From the NCBI RefSeq assembly GCF_023016085.1, contig NZ_JALKBF010000001.1, positions 1,674,001 to 1,738,000 of the forward strand: 64,000 bases of DNA. The letters run 5' to 3'. The notes beneath the pieces are model-generated. The model saw only the letters and a list, made by a program, of their open reading frames with translations, had not been told where the DNA came from and ran no database searches. The stretch comes from Aliiroseovarius sp. F47248L. Its GTDB lineage: Bacteria > Pseudomonadota > Alphaproteobacteria > Rhodobacterales > Rhodobacteraceae. Both the position numbers and the translations under genes were made by a program. This document shows, in pieces, positions 8,956 through 18,235 of this stretch (the first letter of the stretch is position 1; every line of letters starts with the position of its first letter).

Positions 8956-9330
8956 ATGTTTGGTATTCCCGGCAAATCGCCGATCACCATGACACAGGCC
9001 GCCGAATCCCAGATTGCCAAGCTGATGGCGTCTGGTGGACATAAGGGTTTGCGCATCGGGGTCAAGAAAGGCGGTTGTGCGGGCATGGAATACACCATGG
9101 ATTACGTTGATGACGTTGACCCACATGAAGAAGTGGTCGAACAGGGCGATGCCCGCGTGATCATTGCCCCCATGGCGCAGATGTTCCTGTTCGGGACAGA
9201 AATCGATTACGAGATCTCGCTTCTGGAAGCGGGGTTCAAATTCCGCAATCCAAATGTCAGCGAGGCCTGCGGTTGCGGAGAATCGATCAAGTTCGATGAT
9301 GCGCTAACCGAAGGGTCGTCGAAATGCTGA
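8956..9330 (+). CDS. sufA: A-type iron-sulfur carrier (SufA/IscA family)
   Basis: The 124-residue protein has the HesB/IscA fold. The three cluster-ligand cysteines are in KKGGCAGMEY and the C-terminal EACGCGESIKF. It would receive Fe-S clusters from the Suf scaffold and pass them to apo-proteins. The ATG at 8956 is chosen because AAGGAG lies 6 nt before it; an upstream TTG at 8935 is in frame. Its stop overlaps the start of the next gene. A second A-type protein, ErpA, is at 44241. Confidence 0.88.
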   Translation: MFGIPGKSPITMTQAAESQIAKLMASGGHKGLRIGVKKGGCAGMEYTMDYVDDVDPHEEVVEQGDARVIIAPMAQMFLFGTEIDYEISLLEAGFKFRNPNVSEACGCGESIKFDDALTEGSSKC

Positions 9331-9641
9331 TGGCCGTCACCGACGCCGATATCGCCTTTGTCAAAGAATTGCTTGAAGGCCTTGGCTCATTGACCCATCG
9401 TAAAATGATGGGTGGCGCGACCTTCTATTGCGATGGGCAAGTGTTTGCGATCCTGTCCAGTGGCGGCGAGGTTTACCTGAAAGCCAAAGGCCCGTTTGCC
9501 GACGCAATGGAGGCCGAAGGCAGCCGTATCTTCGGCATGGACGGCAAGACCATGGGCTATTGGACGCTGCCCGACGCCGCATTGGATGACCCGGAACTTG
9601 CCTGTGACTGGGCCCGAAGGGCGCTTGCAGCCCTGGCCTAG
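9324..9641 (+). CDS. TfoX/Sxy N-terminal-domain protein
   Basis: The 105-residue protein matches the TfoX N-terminal domain: LTHRKMMGGATFYCDGQVFAI followed by VYLKAKGPFADA. In gammaproteobacteria TfoX promotes competence. The short alphaproteobacterial proteins lack the C-terminal domain, and their role is unknown. It overlaps the sufA-like stop by 7 nt, suggesting translational coupling. Its TAG stop overlaps the TAG of the converging oxygenase gene. Confidence 0.8.
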   Translation: MLMAVTDADIAFVKELLEGLGSLTHRKMMGGATFYCDGQVFAILSSGGEVYLKAKGPFADAMEAEGSRIFGMDGKTMGYWTLPDAALDDPELACDWARRALAALA

Positions 9642-10555
9642 CCTTGCCCTGCATCTTTGAGATGCAGATAGGTTTCATCAAAACGTTTTTTCATGTGATC
9701 ACCGGCAAGGATCGACTTGTCCGCCCCTACCGGAGCGACATTTGTGTCATGGTTGGGGTTGAAAAACAGTGGGATCGAGATCCGCTCTGCGTCTGACCCG
9801 ACCACCCGATGCATCGTGGCCTTGACCCATCCGCCCGTCCAAATTTCCAACATCTCACCAAAATTGATCACGAATTCGCCGACTGGAGCATCGACCGACA
9901 ACCACTGTCCATCGTCTCCCAGAACCTCAAGCCCTGCCACCCCGTCGGAGGCAAGCAGTGTCAGGCAGCCGTAGTCGGTATGCGGGGCGATGCCAAAATC
10001 CTTGGCCCCCGCCCAGTCTGGTCGTGGTGGATAGTAATTGCCGCGCAACAGCGCCATCGGACGGGAGAATGCACTGTTGAAAAAGCCTTCATCTTCACCA
10101 ATCGACACGGATATCGCTCGCAAGAGATCAAGTGATAAAGTTGAGGCTTGCTTATAATAATTTTGGATGGTTTCACGAAATCCCGGCAAGCTGGGCCATT
10201 GGTTGTCACCATAAACCAACAAACCCAGCGCTCGCAGCGGATCTTCCTTATCCAGTTCAAACCCGCAATCGAAGACCTGCTTGAAATCGGGGTTTGACGT
10301 CGGGTCCACCTGTTCAGACCGTGCAGCCCCCCACCCCCGGTTCGAGCCTGTCCGCGCCATATTTACGGCCTGTTTCTCGGCATCCGGTAGCCGAAAGAAT
10401 GCTCGATAGCTGTCCAGCACCCGTTGCATCTTTGCGCGCGAAATCGGCGTATTGAAAATGGTCAGAAAACCAATGTCTTCCACGCTTCGTGTCAGTGCTG
10501 CCATAGTCTCGGGATCACGGGCCGAGATCTTTGCGGCATCCAGTCTTGGGATCAT
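9638..10555 (-). CDS. Isopenicillin N synthase-like 2OG-Fe(II) oxygenase
   Basis: The 305-residue protein has an N-terminal DIOX_N region (ISARDPETMAALTRSVEDIG, residues about 10-100) and a C-terminal jelly-roll oxygenase domain. The iron ligands are HTDYG (His, Asp) and the later histidine in VKATMHRVV. The 2-oxoglutarate arginine and serine are in RISIPLFFNP. The family hydroxylates or desaturates small molecules using O2; the substrate is unknown. The frame is open 366 nt further upstream, but that stretch overlaps the tpiA start and reads as non-coding. The ATG at 10555 gives the normal family start. Confidence 0.88.
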   Translation of the reverse strand: MIPRLDAAKISARDPETMAALTRSVEDIGFLTIFNTPISRAKMQRVLDSYRAFFRLPDAEKQAVNMARTGSNRGWGAARSEQVDPTSNPDFKQVFDCGFELDKEDPLRALGLLVYGDNQWPSLPGFRETIQNYYKQASTLSLDLLRAISVSIGEDEGFFNSAFSRPMALLRGNYYPPRPDWAGAKDFGIAPHTDYGCLTLLASDGVAGLEVLGDDGQWLSVDAPVGEFVINFGEMLEIWTGGWVKATMHRVVGSDAERISIPLFFNPNHDTNVAPVGADKSILAGDHMKKRFDETYLHLKDAGQG

Positions 10556-10686
10556 CTCGCCAGTCCTTTCCCAAAGGCCACTTTGATGACGTTGTAGCAA
10601 GCCATGTTTTCGGCGCAAGCCTCTCGCAGGGCTTGACGCCTCAGCCATTGCGTCGGACAACACATCAACCAACGAGGAGACATATG

Positions 10687-11436
10687 ATGACCCGGCGCAA
10701 ACTTGCTGCAGGCAATTGGAAGATGAACGGAACCAGCGCAAATCTGGACGAACTTGACGCGCTGGCACTTGCTCATCCAACACCGGGTTGCGACATTCTG
10801 ATTTGCCCTCCGGCGACTTTAATTTCGCGAGCGTCTTCAGCAACTCCAACCCAGATTGCCGTTGGGGGTCAGGATTGTCACAAGAATGAAACCGGCGCTC
10901 ATACCGGCGACATCTCGGCAAACATGCTGGTCGATGCCGGGGCCAGCTATGTCATTTTGGGCCATTCCGAGCGGCGCGAGGACTACGAAGAAAGCAACAC
11001 GGATGTCCGCGACAAAGTACTGGCTGCACTCTCGGCTGGTTTAAAAACCATTGTCTGTGTGGGCGAAAGCCTGTCCGAGCGCGAGGCCAACAACACGCTC
11101 GACATCATTGGCGGGCAGTTGGCCGGGTCAATCCCTGACGTGGTGACCGGAGAAAGCCTTGTGGTCGCTTATGAACCGATCTGGGCTATAGGCACAGGCA
11201 AAGTGCCGACGTTGGATCAGATTGGTGAAGTGCATGACTTCATCCGGTCACGGCTTGAGCGCCGGTTTGGCGCAGGCGTCGGGCGCTCGACGCGCATTCT
11301 TTATGGTGGATCGGTCAAGCCCGCAAACGCCGCCGAGATTTTTGCTGTCTCGAATGTGGACGGTGCTTTGGTAGGCGGCGCCAGTCTGTCGGCAAAGGAT
11401 TTTTCGCCGATCATCACCGCGCTTGAAAACAGCTGA
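10687..11436 (+). CDS. tpiA: Triose-phosphate isomerase
   Basis: The 249-residue glycolytic enzyme interconverts dihydroxyacetone phosphate and glyceraldehyde 3-phosphate. It shows AAGNWKMNG with the catalytic lysine, the electrophilic histidine in LGHSERRE, the catalytic glutamate and flexible loop in AYEPIWAIGTGKVP, and the phosphate-binding YGGSVKP. GAGGAGA lies 6-7 nt before the ATG at 10687; an ATG one codon earlier is possible. The enolase gene for the same pathway is elsewhere in the window. Confidence 0.97.
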   Translation: MTRRKLAAGNWKMNGTSANLDELDALALAHPTPGCDILICPPATLISRASSATPTQIAVGGQDCHKNETGAHTGDISANMLVDAGASYVILGHSERREDYEESNTDVRDKVLAALSAGLKTIVCVGESLSEREANNTLDIIGGQLAGSIPDVVTGESLVVAYEPIWAIGTGKVPTLDQIGEVHDFIRSRLERRFGAGVGRSTRILYGGSVKPANAAEIFAVSNVDGALVGGASLSAKDFSPIITALENS

Positions 11437-11516
11437 TCCTATGCCCTATGGGGTCAAGGATTGACGAGGCGTCCTATTTCATTAACAAGTTAATAATCTT
11501 GCCGGTGGAGCATGTT

Positions 11517-12914
11517 ATGGATTATTCAGACCTTGCCGATTGGCAAAAACGCGCGGCTGACTGGGCGCGGGACTATCATGCCGGTCTGCGGGATCGCCCA
11601 GTGCGCCCCGACATCGCGCCGGGAGAGTTTCTGGCAAAGATCAACACCCCTGTGCCCGAAACTCCGGAACCGATCGAAGCGATCTTTGATGACTTCACCC
11701 GGCTTGTGCCCGATGCGATGACTCATTGGCAACACCCGCGCTTCTTCGCTTACTTCCCGGCAAATGCTGCACCTGCCTCAATGCTGGCCGAGCAACTGGC
11801 CAACGCGATCTCGGCGCAAGCGATGCTGTGGCAAACGGCCCCTGCAGCCAACGAAATGGAAGACCTTGTGATCCGCTGGCTGCGCGACGCGATGGGACTG
11901 CCCGGTGATTTCACCGGCACAATTCACGACAGCGCGACCACGGCGACCTTTTCGGCCGTCACCACGATGCGAGAACTGGCCTTGGGGCACGAAGGCATCA
12001 CTAAAGGTCTGTCAGACGCGCCAGTACTGCGCATCTATGCCAGCGCGCAGACCCATTCCAGTGTCGACAAAGCGGTGCGCCTTTCCGGCATCGGACAGGA
12101 CAATCTTGTGAAAGTGCCGACAATTCCCGACCACCCCACCTGGTCGATGGACCCGGATGCTCTAGATCAGTTGATCCGCGAGGACTTAGACGCCGGGCGT
12201 AAACCTGCGGGCGTTGTGCTCTGTGTGGGCGGCACTTCGATCGGGGCTTGTGACGACATCGCGGCCTGCATCAAGGTCGCCCACAGCCACGGGCTGACCG
12301 TGCATGTGGACGCCGCATGGGCGGGGTCTGCCATGATCTGCGAAGAGTTCCGGCATCTTTGGGCCGGGATCGAAGACGCCGACAGCATCATCTTCAACCC
12401 GCATAAGTGGCTGGGGGCGCAGTTCGATTGTGCCGTACAGTTCCTGCGCGACCCCGGCCCGCAAATCGGCGCAATGGGCTTGCGACCGGAATACCTGAAG
12501 ACGCAAGGCGCGGACGAAATTGTAAATTACAACGAATGGACCCTGCCCCTTGGTCGTCGGTTCCGGGCGCTGAAGCTGTGGTTTTTGCTACGCTCCGAAG
12601 GGTTGACTGGGCTGCGTACACGCATTCGCAATCATGTCACTTGGGCCGCAGAGGCGGCAGAGGTCATTGACGCGCTTCCCGGATTTAACATCACCACGCC
12701 GCCGATCCTGTCGCTGTTCACCTTCCGCTTTCGGGACGACGCAAAAACCGTTGTGTTGTTAGAACGCGTGAACCGTGACGGGCGCATCTATCTGACCCAG
12801 ACGCACCATGACGGACAGTTTGTGATCCGTGTCTCTGTTGGTCAATATTCGACGTCCCGTGAAGATGTGATGATGATCCCCCACGTGCTGCGCGAACTGG
12901 CCCAGGACCTGTAA
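11517..12914 (+). CDS. Pyridoxal-phosphate-dependent group II decarboxylase
   Basis: The 465-residue protein resembles aromatic-L-amino-acid decarboxylases. Motifs are HPRFFAYFPANAAPASMLAE in the N-terminal substrate region, the cofactor aspartate in HVDAAWAGS, and the Schiff-base lysine in NPHKWLGAQFDC. Members decarboxylate tyrosine, tryptophan, DOPA or related amino acids. The exact substrate is not readable here. The ATG at 11517 is preceded by GGTGGAG at 7 nt. It follows tpiA by 80 nt, with no functional link evident. Confidence 0.88.
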   Translation: MDYSDLADWQKRAADWARDYHAGLRDRPVRPDIAPGEFLAKINTPVPETPEPIEAIFDDFTRLVPDAMTHWQHPRFFAYFPANAAPASMLAEQLANAISAQAMLWQTAPAANEMEDLVIRWLRDAMGLPGDFTGTIHDSATTATFSAVTTMRELALGHEGITKGLSDAPVLRIYASAQTHSSVDKAVRLSGIGQDNLVKVPTIPDHPTWSMDPDALDQLIREDLDAGRKPAGVVLCVGGTSIGACDDIAACIKVAHSHGLTVHVDAAWAGSAMICEEFRHLWAGIEDADSIIFNPHKWLGAQFDCAVQFLRDPGPQIGAMGLRPEYLKTQGADEIVNYNEWTLPLGRRFRALKLWFLLRSEGLTGLRTRIRNHVTWAAEAAEVIDALPGFNITTPPILSLFTFRFRDDAKTVVLLERVNRDGRIYLTQTHHDGQFVIRVSVGQYSTSREDVMMIPHVLRELAQDL

Positions 12915-13058
12915 CAGCAAGAAATCTTTACTTTTCCGTGCCAGCGTATAAACTGGATGTGGGTCGTGCCCTGTGTGGCGGACATTAATTTACCGCACAA
13001 TCGGCATGCCGGCACCCGCTTTGGTTCTTATCTATTTGATAGGCGAAAGGGGAATCCA

Positions 13059-13700
13059 ATGGAGTTCGGGAAGGACTTTACATATCACGAGTACGTCGCC
13101 GACGGCGTCGTGCACGGTTTGGGGGTGATCGCTGCAATTATCGGATCGGTCGCCCTGATTTACTGGGCCATGGGTGACGCACCGCTGGGCCGATTGCCTC
13201 CGATGTTGGCCTATGGGGCCGGATTGATCGCAAGCTTCACGCTTTCCGCCGCGTATAACATGACATTGCACCGGTCTGCGCGCCAAGTGCTGCGCAAGTT
13301 CGACCATGCAGCCATCTATGTCATGATTGCAGGCACGTATACACCGATTGCCCTGATCGGAATTGGTGGCACAAATGGCTATGCGCTGGTAGCTGCGGCT
13401 TGGACGCTCGCCATCGTAGGGATCGCCATGAAGCTGTTTTTCTTCGGTCGATTCGAACGGTTTGGTTTAATGCTAACCTTGATGCAGGGATGGATGGCGG
13501 TTCTGATGATCGGACCGTTAATCGCTTCGTTCAGCCCGGTTGTTTTGGTGCTGTTGGTGGGCGGCGGTTTGCTGTTCACCTTGGGGATCTTCTTCCATCT
13601 TGGCGAACATCTGCCCTTCAACCGTGCGATCTGGCATGTCCACGTGCTGTTGGGGGCAGCAGCGCATTATGCCGCTGTGGTGATGGTCGTGGGCACATAG
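13059..13700 (+). CDS. Hemolysin III-type (PAQR/YqfA) membrane protein
   Basis: The 213-residue protein has about seven hydrophobic segments. The histidine-bearing motifs of the PAQR superfamily are present: YVADGVVHGLG, KFDHAAIYVMIAGTYTP and HVHVLLGAAAHYAAV. Bacterial members are named after a Bacillus hemolysin, but they are probably membrane hydrolases or sensors. AAAGGGGA lies 5 nt before the ATG. Function in this organism is unknown. Confidence 0.85.
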   Translation: MEFGKDFTYHEYVADGVVHGLGVIAAIIGSVALIYWAMGDAPLGRLPPMLAYGAGLIASFTLSAAYNMTLHRSARQVLRKFDHAAIYVMIAGTYTPIALIGIGGTNGYALVAAAWTLAIVGIAMKLFFFGRFERFGLMLTLMQGWMAVLMIGPLIASFSPVVLVLLVGGGLLFTLGIFFHLGEHLPFNRAIWHVHVLLGAAAHYAAVVMVVGT

Positions 13701-13785
13701 GGCCGAAATAAACCGCTGTGTATGACGCGAACAGAACAGACCTGTCGTTTCCTGACCCGCTACGCTTGGGGTAGGGAGGACGGAA

Positions 13786-13869
13786 ATGGATCGGTTGGAC
13801 TGGCTCATTTCAATTGTAGTGCGCACCATCGGGGCCGAGCGCGGACGTGCAGCGCGCGGTCGCCCCTGA
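13786..13869 (+). CDS. Candidate 27-residue small protein
   Basis: A short frame MDRLDWLISIVVRTIGAERG continuing to RAARGRP lies between the hemolysin III-type gene and mttB. It has an amphipathic or hydrophobic first half and an arginine-rich end. It is preceded by AGGGAGG about 7 nt before the ATG, one of the best ribosome sites in the area, which is why it is listed. No family is recognised. It could be a real micro-protein or a leader peptide for mttB, 48 nt downstream. Confidence 0.35.
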   Translation: MDRLDWLISIVVRTIGAERGRAARGRP

Positions 13870-13917
13870 CGACATCTCTGTGTCACCAAAGCACTGCAAT
13901 CTGATCAGGTTTACTCT

Positions 13918-15456
13918 ATGACAAAATCTTTTTCCCGCCGCTCTGGCGGTCGCGCCGCCCGCACCGCCCTGCGTGCAGCCCCCCTTGCCCAAGATGTTCG
14001 CCCTGTCCGCGCAGGAATGGAAGGCGGTACCTTTAAACCTCTCACCCCCGACGGCATCAATCGCATTCACCTTGCTGCCTTGGACGCATTAGAGCAGATC
14101 GGACTGGCAGATGCCCCACCATCGGGCATCGACATCATGACACGCGCAGGCGCAATCCTTGGCGACGACGGTCGTTTGCGCTTCCCACGTGCACTGGTTG
14201 AAGACATGCTGGCCAAAGCAGCCAAGAGCATCACCCTGTGCGGTCGCGATCCGCAGCATGACCTGACCCTCAGCGGCAAGCGCGTGCATTATGGCACCGC
14301 GGGCGCGGCGGTTCACATGGTCGACCCCCACGGGCGCGAATACCGCGAAAGCACGGTTCAAGACCTGCATGATGCGGCGCGAATTGTCGATCAGTTGGAC
14401 AACATCCACTTCCTTCAACGCCCCATGGTGTGCCGAGATATTCCCGACAATCGCGAGATGGACCTGAACTCGATCTACGCCTGTACATCGGGTACGAAAA
14501 AGCATGTCGGCGTTTCATTCTCTGAGCCTGACTTTGTAGAAGACGGCATCGAATTGTTGCACTTGATCGCGGGCGGCGAAGACGCGTGGCGCGCACGCCC
14601 CTTCGTTTCGAACTCCAATTGCTTTGTCGTCCCACCTATGAAATTTGCCACCGAAAGCTGTCACGTGATGGAGAAGGTCATCGCAGCAGGCATGCCCGTA
14701 TTGCTTCTGTCGGCTGGCATGGCCACCGCCACGGCACCCCCCACCCTGGCCGGCGCGATCGTTCAGGCCGTCGCCGAGTGTCTGGCCGGTGTGGTCTATG
14801 TGAACGCGATCGCACCGGGGCATCCGGCCATTTTCGGCACATGGCCCTTCTTGGTTGATCTGCGGTCCGGGGCGATGTCCGGCGGGTCGGGTGAACAGGC
14901 TTTGATGACGGCAGGCTGTGCGCAGATGCACCAGTTTTATGGCCTGCCCGGAGGGGCGGCGGCCGGGTTCTCGGATTCCAAACTGCCGGATATGCAGGCG
15001 GGGTGGGAACAAATGTGTTCCAATGTGCTGGCTGGTCTTTCGGGTCTGAACATGGTTTACGAGGCCGCCGGCATGCACGCATCGCTTCTGGGATTCTGTC
15101 ATGAAAGCCTGATCCTTGGCGATGACATCGTTGGGCAAGCCTTGCGCTGCGTGCGCGGGATCGAGATCACGGAAGATGCGGTCAGCATCGAGATGATGAG
15201 ATCGGTCTGCCTTGGCGGCCCTGGTCATTATCTGGGCGAGGATCAAACACTCAGCCGGATGCAGACAGATTTCGTTTATCCGACCCTTGGCGATCGGACA
15301 TCCCCAAAAGAATGGGCCGAGGTTGGAAAGCCGGATCTGATCGCTGCGGCCACCGCACGAAAAGAGGCAATTCTGGAGCAGCGATCCGGCGCCCGTTTCG
15401 ATCCGCAGGTCGATGCCGCTATTCGGGCAAGCTTCAACATTCACCTGCCGCAGTAG
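13918..15456 (+). CDS. Trimethylamine methyltransferase (MttB) family protein, non-pyrrolysine
   Basis: The 512-residue protein belongs to the MttB/MtgB superfamily, visible in VQDLHDAARIVDQLDNIHFLQRP, LSAGMATATAPPTLAGAIVQ and the C-terminal MRSVCLGGPGHYLG. Archaeal MttB uses an in-frame amber codon for pyrrolysine; this frame has no amber codon. It therefore belongs with homologues that demethylate glycine betaine, proline betaine, carnitine or similar quaternary amines and pass the methyl to a corrinoid protein. No corrinoid-protein gene is adjacent. The first 35 residues are basic and low in complexity. Confidence 0.85.
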   Translation: MTKSFSRRSGGRAARTALRAAPLAQDVRPVRAGMEGGTFKPLTPDGINRIHLAALDALEQIGLADAPPSGIDIMTRAGAILGDDGRLRFPRALVEDMLAKAAKSITLCGRDPQHDLTLSGKRVHYGTAGAAVHMVDPHGREYRESTVQDLHDAARIVDQLDNIHFLQRPMVCRDIPDNREMDLNSIYACTSGTKKHVGVSFSEPDFVEDGIELLHLIAGGEDAWRARPFVSNSNCFVVPPMKFATESCHVMEKVIAAGMPVLLLSAGMATATAPPTLAGAIVQAVAECLAGVVYVNAIAPGHPAIFGTWPFLVDLRSGAMSGGSGEQALMTAGCAQMHQFYGLPGGAAAGFSDSKLPDMQAGWEQMCSNVLAGLSGLNMVYEAAGMHASLLGFCHESLILGDDIVGQALRCVRGIEITEDAVSIEMMRSVCLGGPGHYLGEDQTLSRMQTDFVYPTLGDRTSPKEWAEVGKPDLIAAATARKEAILEQRSGARFDPQVDAAIRASFNIHLPQ

Positions 15457-15471
15457 CCACCGCTGCGCGTG

Positions 15472-17298
15472 TCACCCACGCGCGGCGTCCGCCTTTTCTT
15501 CCAATGTCAGCCATTCCTCTTCCGCGGTGGCCAACGCCTGTTGTCGCTCGGCCAATCCGTCAGAGGCCTTTTTGAACTTCACAGGTTCCTTGGTGAACAG
15601 GTCCGGGTTCATCAGAAACTCTTCCAGTTTTGCGATCTCGGCGGATAGGCGATCCATTTCGGCAGGAAGAGCATCAAGGCGGTGGCGTTCTGTGAACGAC
15701 AATCCATCAGGTTCGGGCTTCACGTCCTGCTTTACGTTATCCGCCTTGAGCTTTGATTTATCTTTCCTTTTCTCATTCTGCAAACCGCCAACCGCGCGCT
15801 GCGCCTGATAGTCGGACCAACCGCCGGGATAGATCGTGGCACGTCCGTCACCTTCCATCGCGATGGTGCGTTCAGCCACTCGATCAAGGAAATCGCGGTC
15901 GTGGCTGACCACCAGAACGGTCCCGTCATAGGCGGTGATCAGCTCTTGCAACAGGTCCAACGTTTCCACGTCTAGATCATTGGTGGGTTCGTCCATCACC
16001 AGAAGGTTCGACTGCCGCGCCATGATCTTTGCCAGAATCAATCGCGCCTTCTCTCCTCCCGACAAAGAGCGCACCGGCGCACGAGCCTGCGCATCTGAGA
16101 ACAGAAACTCTTTCAGATACCCGACCACGTGTTTGGGATTGCCGCGCACCATCACCTGATCGGCCTTGCCAGATACGCGCATTTCGGGATCGCCGGTCAG
16201 GTTTTCCCACAGGCTGTCATCTTCGACCAGCCCTGTACGATTCTGATCAAACACCGCGATCTCAAGTCCCGTACCATGTTGCACACTGCCCGTGTCGGGC
16301 GCTTCCTGCCCGATCAACATCTTCAGCAGCGTGGTTTTTCCGGCCCCGTTCGGGCCAACAAAAGCAATCGTTTCACCACGCATGACGCGCAGGTCAAAAT
16401 CGCTCAGGATCACCCTTCCGCCATAGGATTTCGAGATACCGCGCGCTTCGATCACCTTGCGGCCGGATTTCGGGCCCGCCTCCAGCGCCATATCTGCAGC
16501 GCCCTGACGTTTGATCTGGGCGGCGCGTTCTGCTTTCAGATCGCCCAGCGCCCGCAAACGACCCTGATTGCGTTTGCGCCGCGCACTGATGCCTTCGACG
16601 GCCCAGCGCGCCTCGGCTTTGATCTTGCGATTCAACTTGTGGCGGCTCTGGTCTTCTTCTTCCCAGACCTTGTCACGCCACGCTTCAAAATGCTCAAACC
16701 CCTTTTCCTGCCGCCGCACCTGCCCGCGATCGACCCACAGCGTGGCCCGCGTCAGGGCGCGCAGGAAGGCACGGTCGTGGCTGATCAAAACAAACCCTGC
16801 GCGGGTCTGTGACAGTTCAGCCTCCAGCCACTCAATTGCGTGAATATCCAGATGGTTGGTTGGTTCATCGAGCAGCATCAGGTCAGGCGCTTCAGCCAGC
16901 AGCTTGGCCAATGCCGCGCGCCGCCGTTCGCCGCCAGAAGCCGTTCCAACCGGGGCGTCCAGTCGCATTTTCAGGCCTTCGGCCACGCGCTCCACCAGAT
17001 AGTCCTGCCCCGGTTCAAGCCCAGAGGTCGCAAAGTCGCCCAACGTAGTAAACTTTGATAAATCGGGGTGTTGCTCCATGTATCCAACCGATACTCCGGG
17101 CGACAGAACGCGGGTGCCGTGATCCAGCTCTACCAAACCAGCCATGACCTTCATCAAGGTCGATTTACCAGAACCGTTGCGCCCCACAAGCGCCACCCGG
17201 TCCCCAGGTTGGATCACCAGATCAAGCGCATCGAACACAGGATCGCCACCAAAGGTCAGCGAGATATCGGACATCTGAAGAAGGGGTATACGAGCCAT
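15472..17298 (-). CDS. uup: ABC-F family ATPase (Uup-like)
   Basis: The 608-residue soluble protein has two ABC ATPase domains and no membrane domain. Walker A motifs are GRNGSGKST and GPNGAGKTT. Signatures are ASGGERRRAALAK and LSGGEKARLILAK. The linker is basic (about residues 225-275). A lysine/glutamate-rich C-terminal region (about 510-608) looks like a coiled coil, as in Uup. ABC-F proteins act on ribosomes or, for Uup, have been linked to DNA-transposon precise excision and ribosome assembly. It converges on mttB. Confidence 0.88.
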   Translation of the reverse strand: MARIPLLQMSDISLTFGGDPVFDALDLVIQPGDRVALVGRNGSGKSTLMKVMAGLVELDHGTRVLSPGVSVGYMEQHPDLSKFTTLGDFATSGLEPGQDYLVERVAEGLKMRLDAPVGTASGGERRRAALAKLLAEAPDLMLLDEPTNHLDIHAIEWLEAELSQTRAGFVLISHDRAFLRALTRATLWVDRGQVRRQEKGFEHFEAWRDKVWEEEDQSRHKLNRKIKAEARWAVEGISARRKRNQGRLRALGDLKAERAAQIKRQGAADMALEAGPKSGRKVIEARGISKSYGGRVILSDFDLRVMRGETIAFVGPNGAGKTTLLKMLIGQEAPDTGSVQHGTGLEIAVFDQNRTGLVEDDSLWENLTGDPEMRVSGKADQVMVRGNPKHVVGYLKEFLFSDAQARAPVRSLSGGEKARLILAKIMARQSNLLVMDEPTNDLDVETLDLLQELITAYDGTVLVVSHDRDFLDRVAERTIAMEGDGRATIYPGGWSDYQAQRAVGGLQNEKRKDKSKLKADNVKQDVKPEPDGLSFTERHRLDALPAEMDRLSAEIAKLEEFLMNPDLFTKEPVKFKKASDGLAERQQALATAEEEWLTLEEKADAARG

Positions 17299-17329
17299 GT
17301 CGCCGAGTTAGGCAATCCGCTAGCCAAGG

Positions 17330-18076
17330 TCAACCGAAGGCTTGACCCGACACCGCGCGCAACAGGCGCGTTCGCGCGGCGGGCACAGCACGCACTTCAA
17401 GCCCGGTGAACACATGCAGGGTGTTCAGGTCGTGATCCACCACTGCATGATCAGACACCCACCCGCCCATCACAAGATAGCTGCGCAAAAGCGGTGGCAT
17501 TGAACGCAAGGCCAGCTTTGTATCCGGCTTGCGACGCATCCGTTGCGCATAACGGAACACCATGGGCGCTTTTACCCGAGGCAGCCAACGTTTCGGGGCA
17601 AGATGACGGTCACGCAACATGGCAAACGTATCCAGATAGCGGGCGGCGTCCGTGCCTTGAAACGATGAGCAGCCAAACAACATACCAATATCGTCTTCTT
17701 CCACATACTTGGTCATCATAGCCCACGCGATGCGCAAAATATCGGCCCCGTCCGATACATCGGGCGCAATACAAAAGCGCCCCAATTCGATCATCGGGGC
17801 ATCATAGGTTTGCAGGGCGGACAATTCATAGAACTGAGCGGCGTAGCTGTCTCCGATCTGTGCGCCACTCTCAAGCTGCAAAAGGCGACAACACCCGACG
17901 AGTTTTTGCGTCAGACGATCTTCGATCAGCATGTGGCGACAGCGTTCATCAAAGGCATCTGCGTCCAGTCCATCCCCTCCGCGAAAACAGCGATGGCGCA
18001 AAGCTTGCGCAGCACGAATGTCATCTTCGGTTTCTGCGAACCGGGCGATGTAGCAGCTTGTGGTCAATGTCTGCAT
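17330..18076 (-). CDS. olsB: L-ornithine N-alpha-acyltransferase
   Basis: The 248-residue GNAT-fold protein matches OlsB: ARFAETEDDIRAAQALRHRCF, then MIELGRFCIAPD, then LFGCSSFQGTDAARY. OlsB transfers a 3-hydroxyacyl chain from acyl carrier protein to ornithine, the first step of ornithine lipid synthesis at the inner membrane. OlsA, which adds the second acyl chain, is not in the window. The gene lies 31 nt upstream of the ABC-F gene on the same strand. Confidence 0.85.
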   Translation of the reverse strand: MQTLTTSCYIARFAETEDDIRAAQALRHRCFRGGDGLDADAFDERCRHMLIEDRLTQKLVGCCRLLQLESGAQIGDSYAAQFYELSALQTYDAPMIELGRFCIAPDVSDGADILRIAWAMMTKYVEEDDIGMLFGCSSFQGTDAARYLDTFAMLRDRHLAPKRWLPRVKAPMVFRYAQRMRRKPDTKLALRSMPPLLRSYLVMGGWVSDHAVVDHDLNTLHVFTGLEVRAVPAARTRLLRAVSGQAFG

Positions 18077-18235
18077 CTCGGACCTCCGCCCCTGATACGG
18101 GACTTGTTACTGCAACATATGCGTCTCGGAAGGGATGCCGGCAAGATATGACAGCAATATGAGGTTACTCCAGAAACCAGAAAAAGCGCGGCAACCTTTC
18201 GGCGCCGCGCTGTCTTGATCCGTATCTACCGCCGG

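Noticed and set aside
9638..10921. 427-codon version of the oxygenase gene
   Set aside because: The extra 122 codons overlap the tpiA start region and do not resemble the family; the ATG at 10555 gives the standard N terminus.
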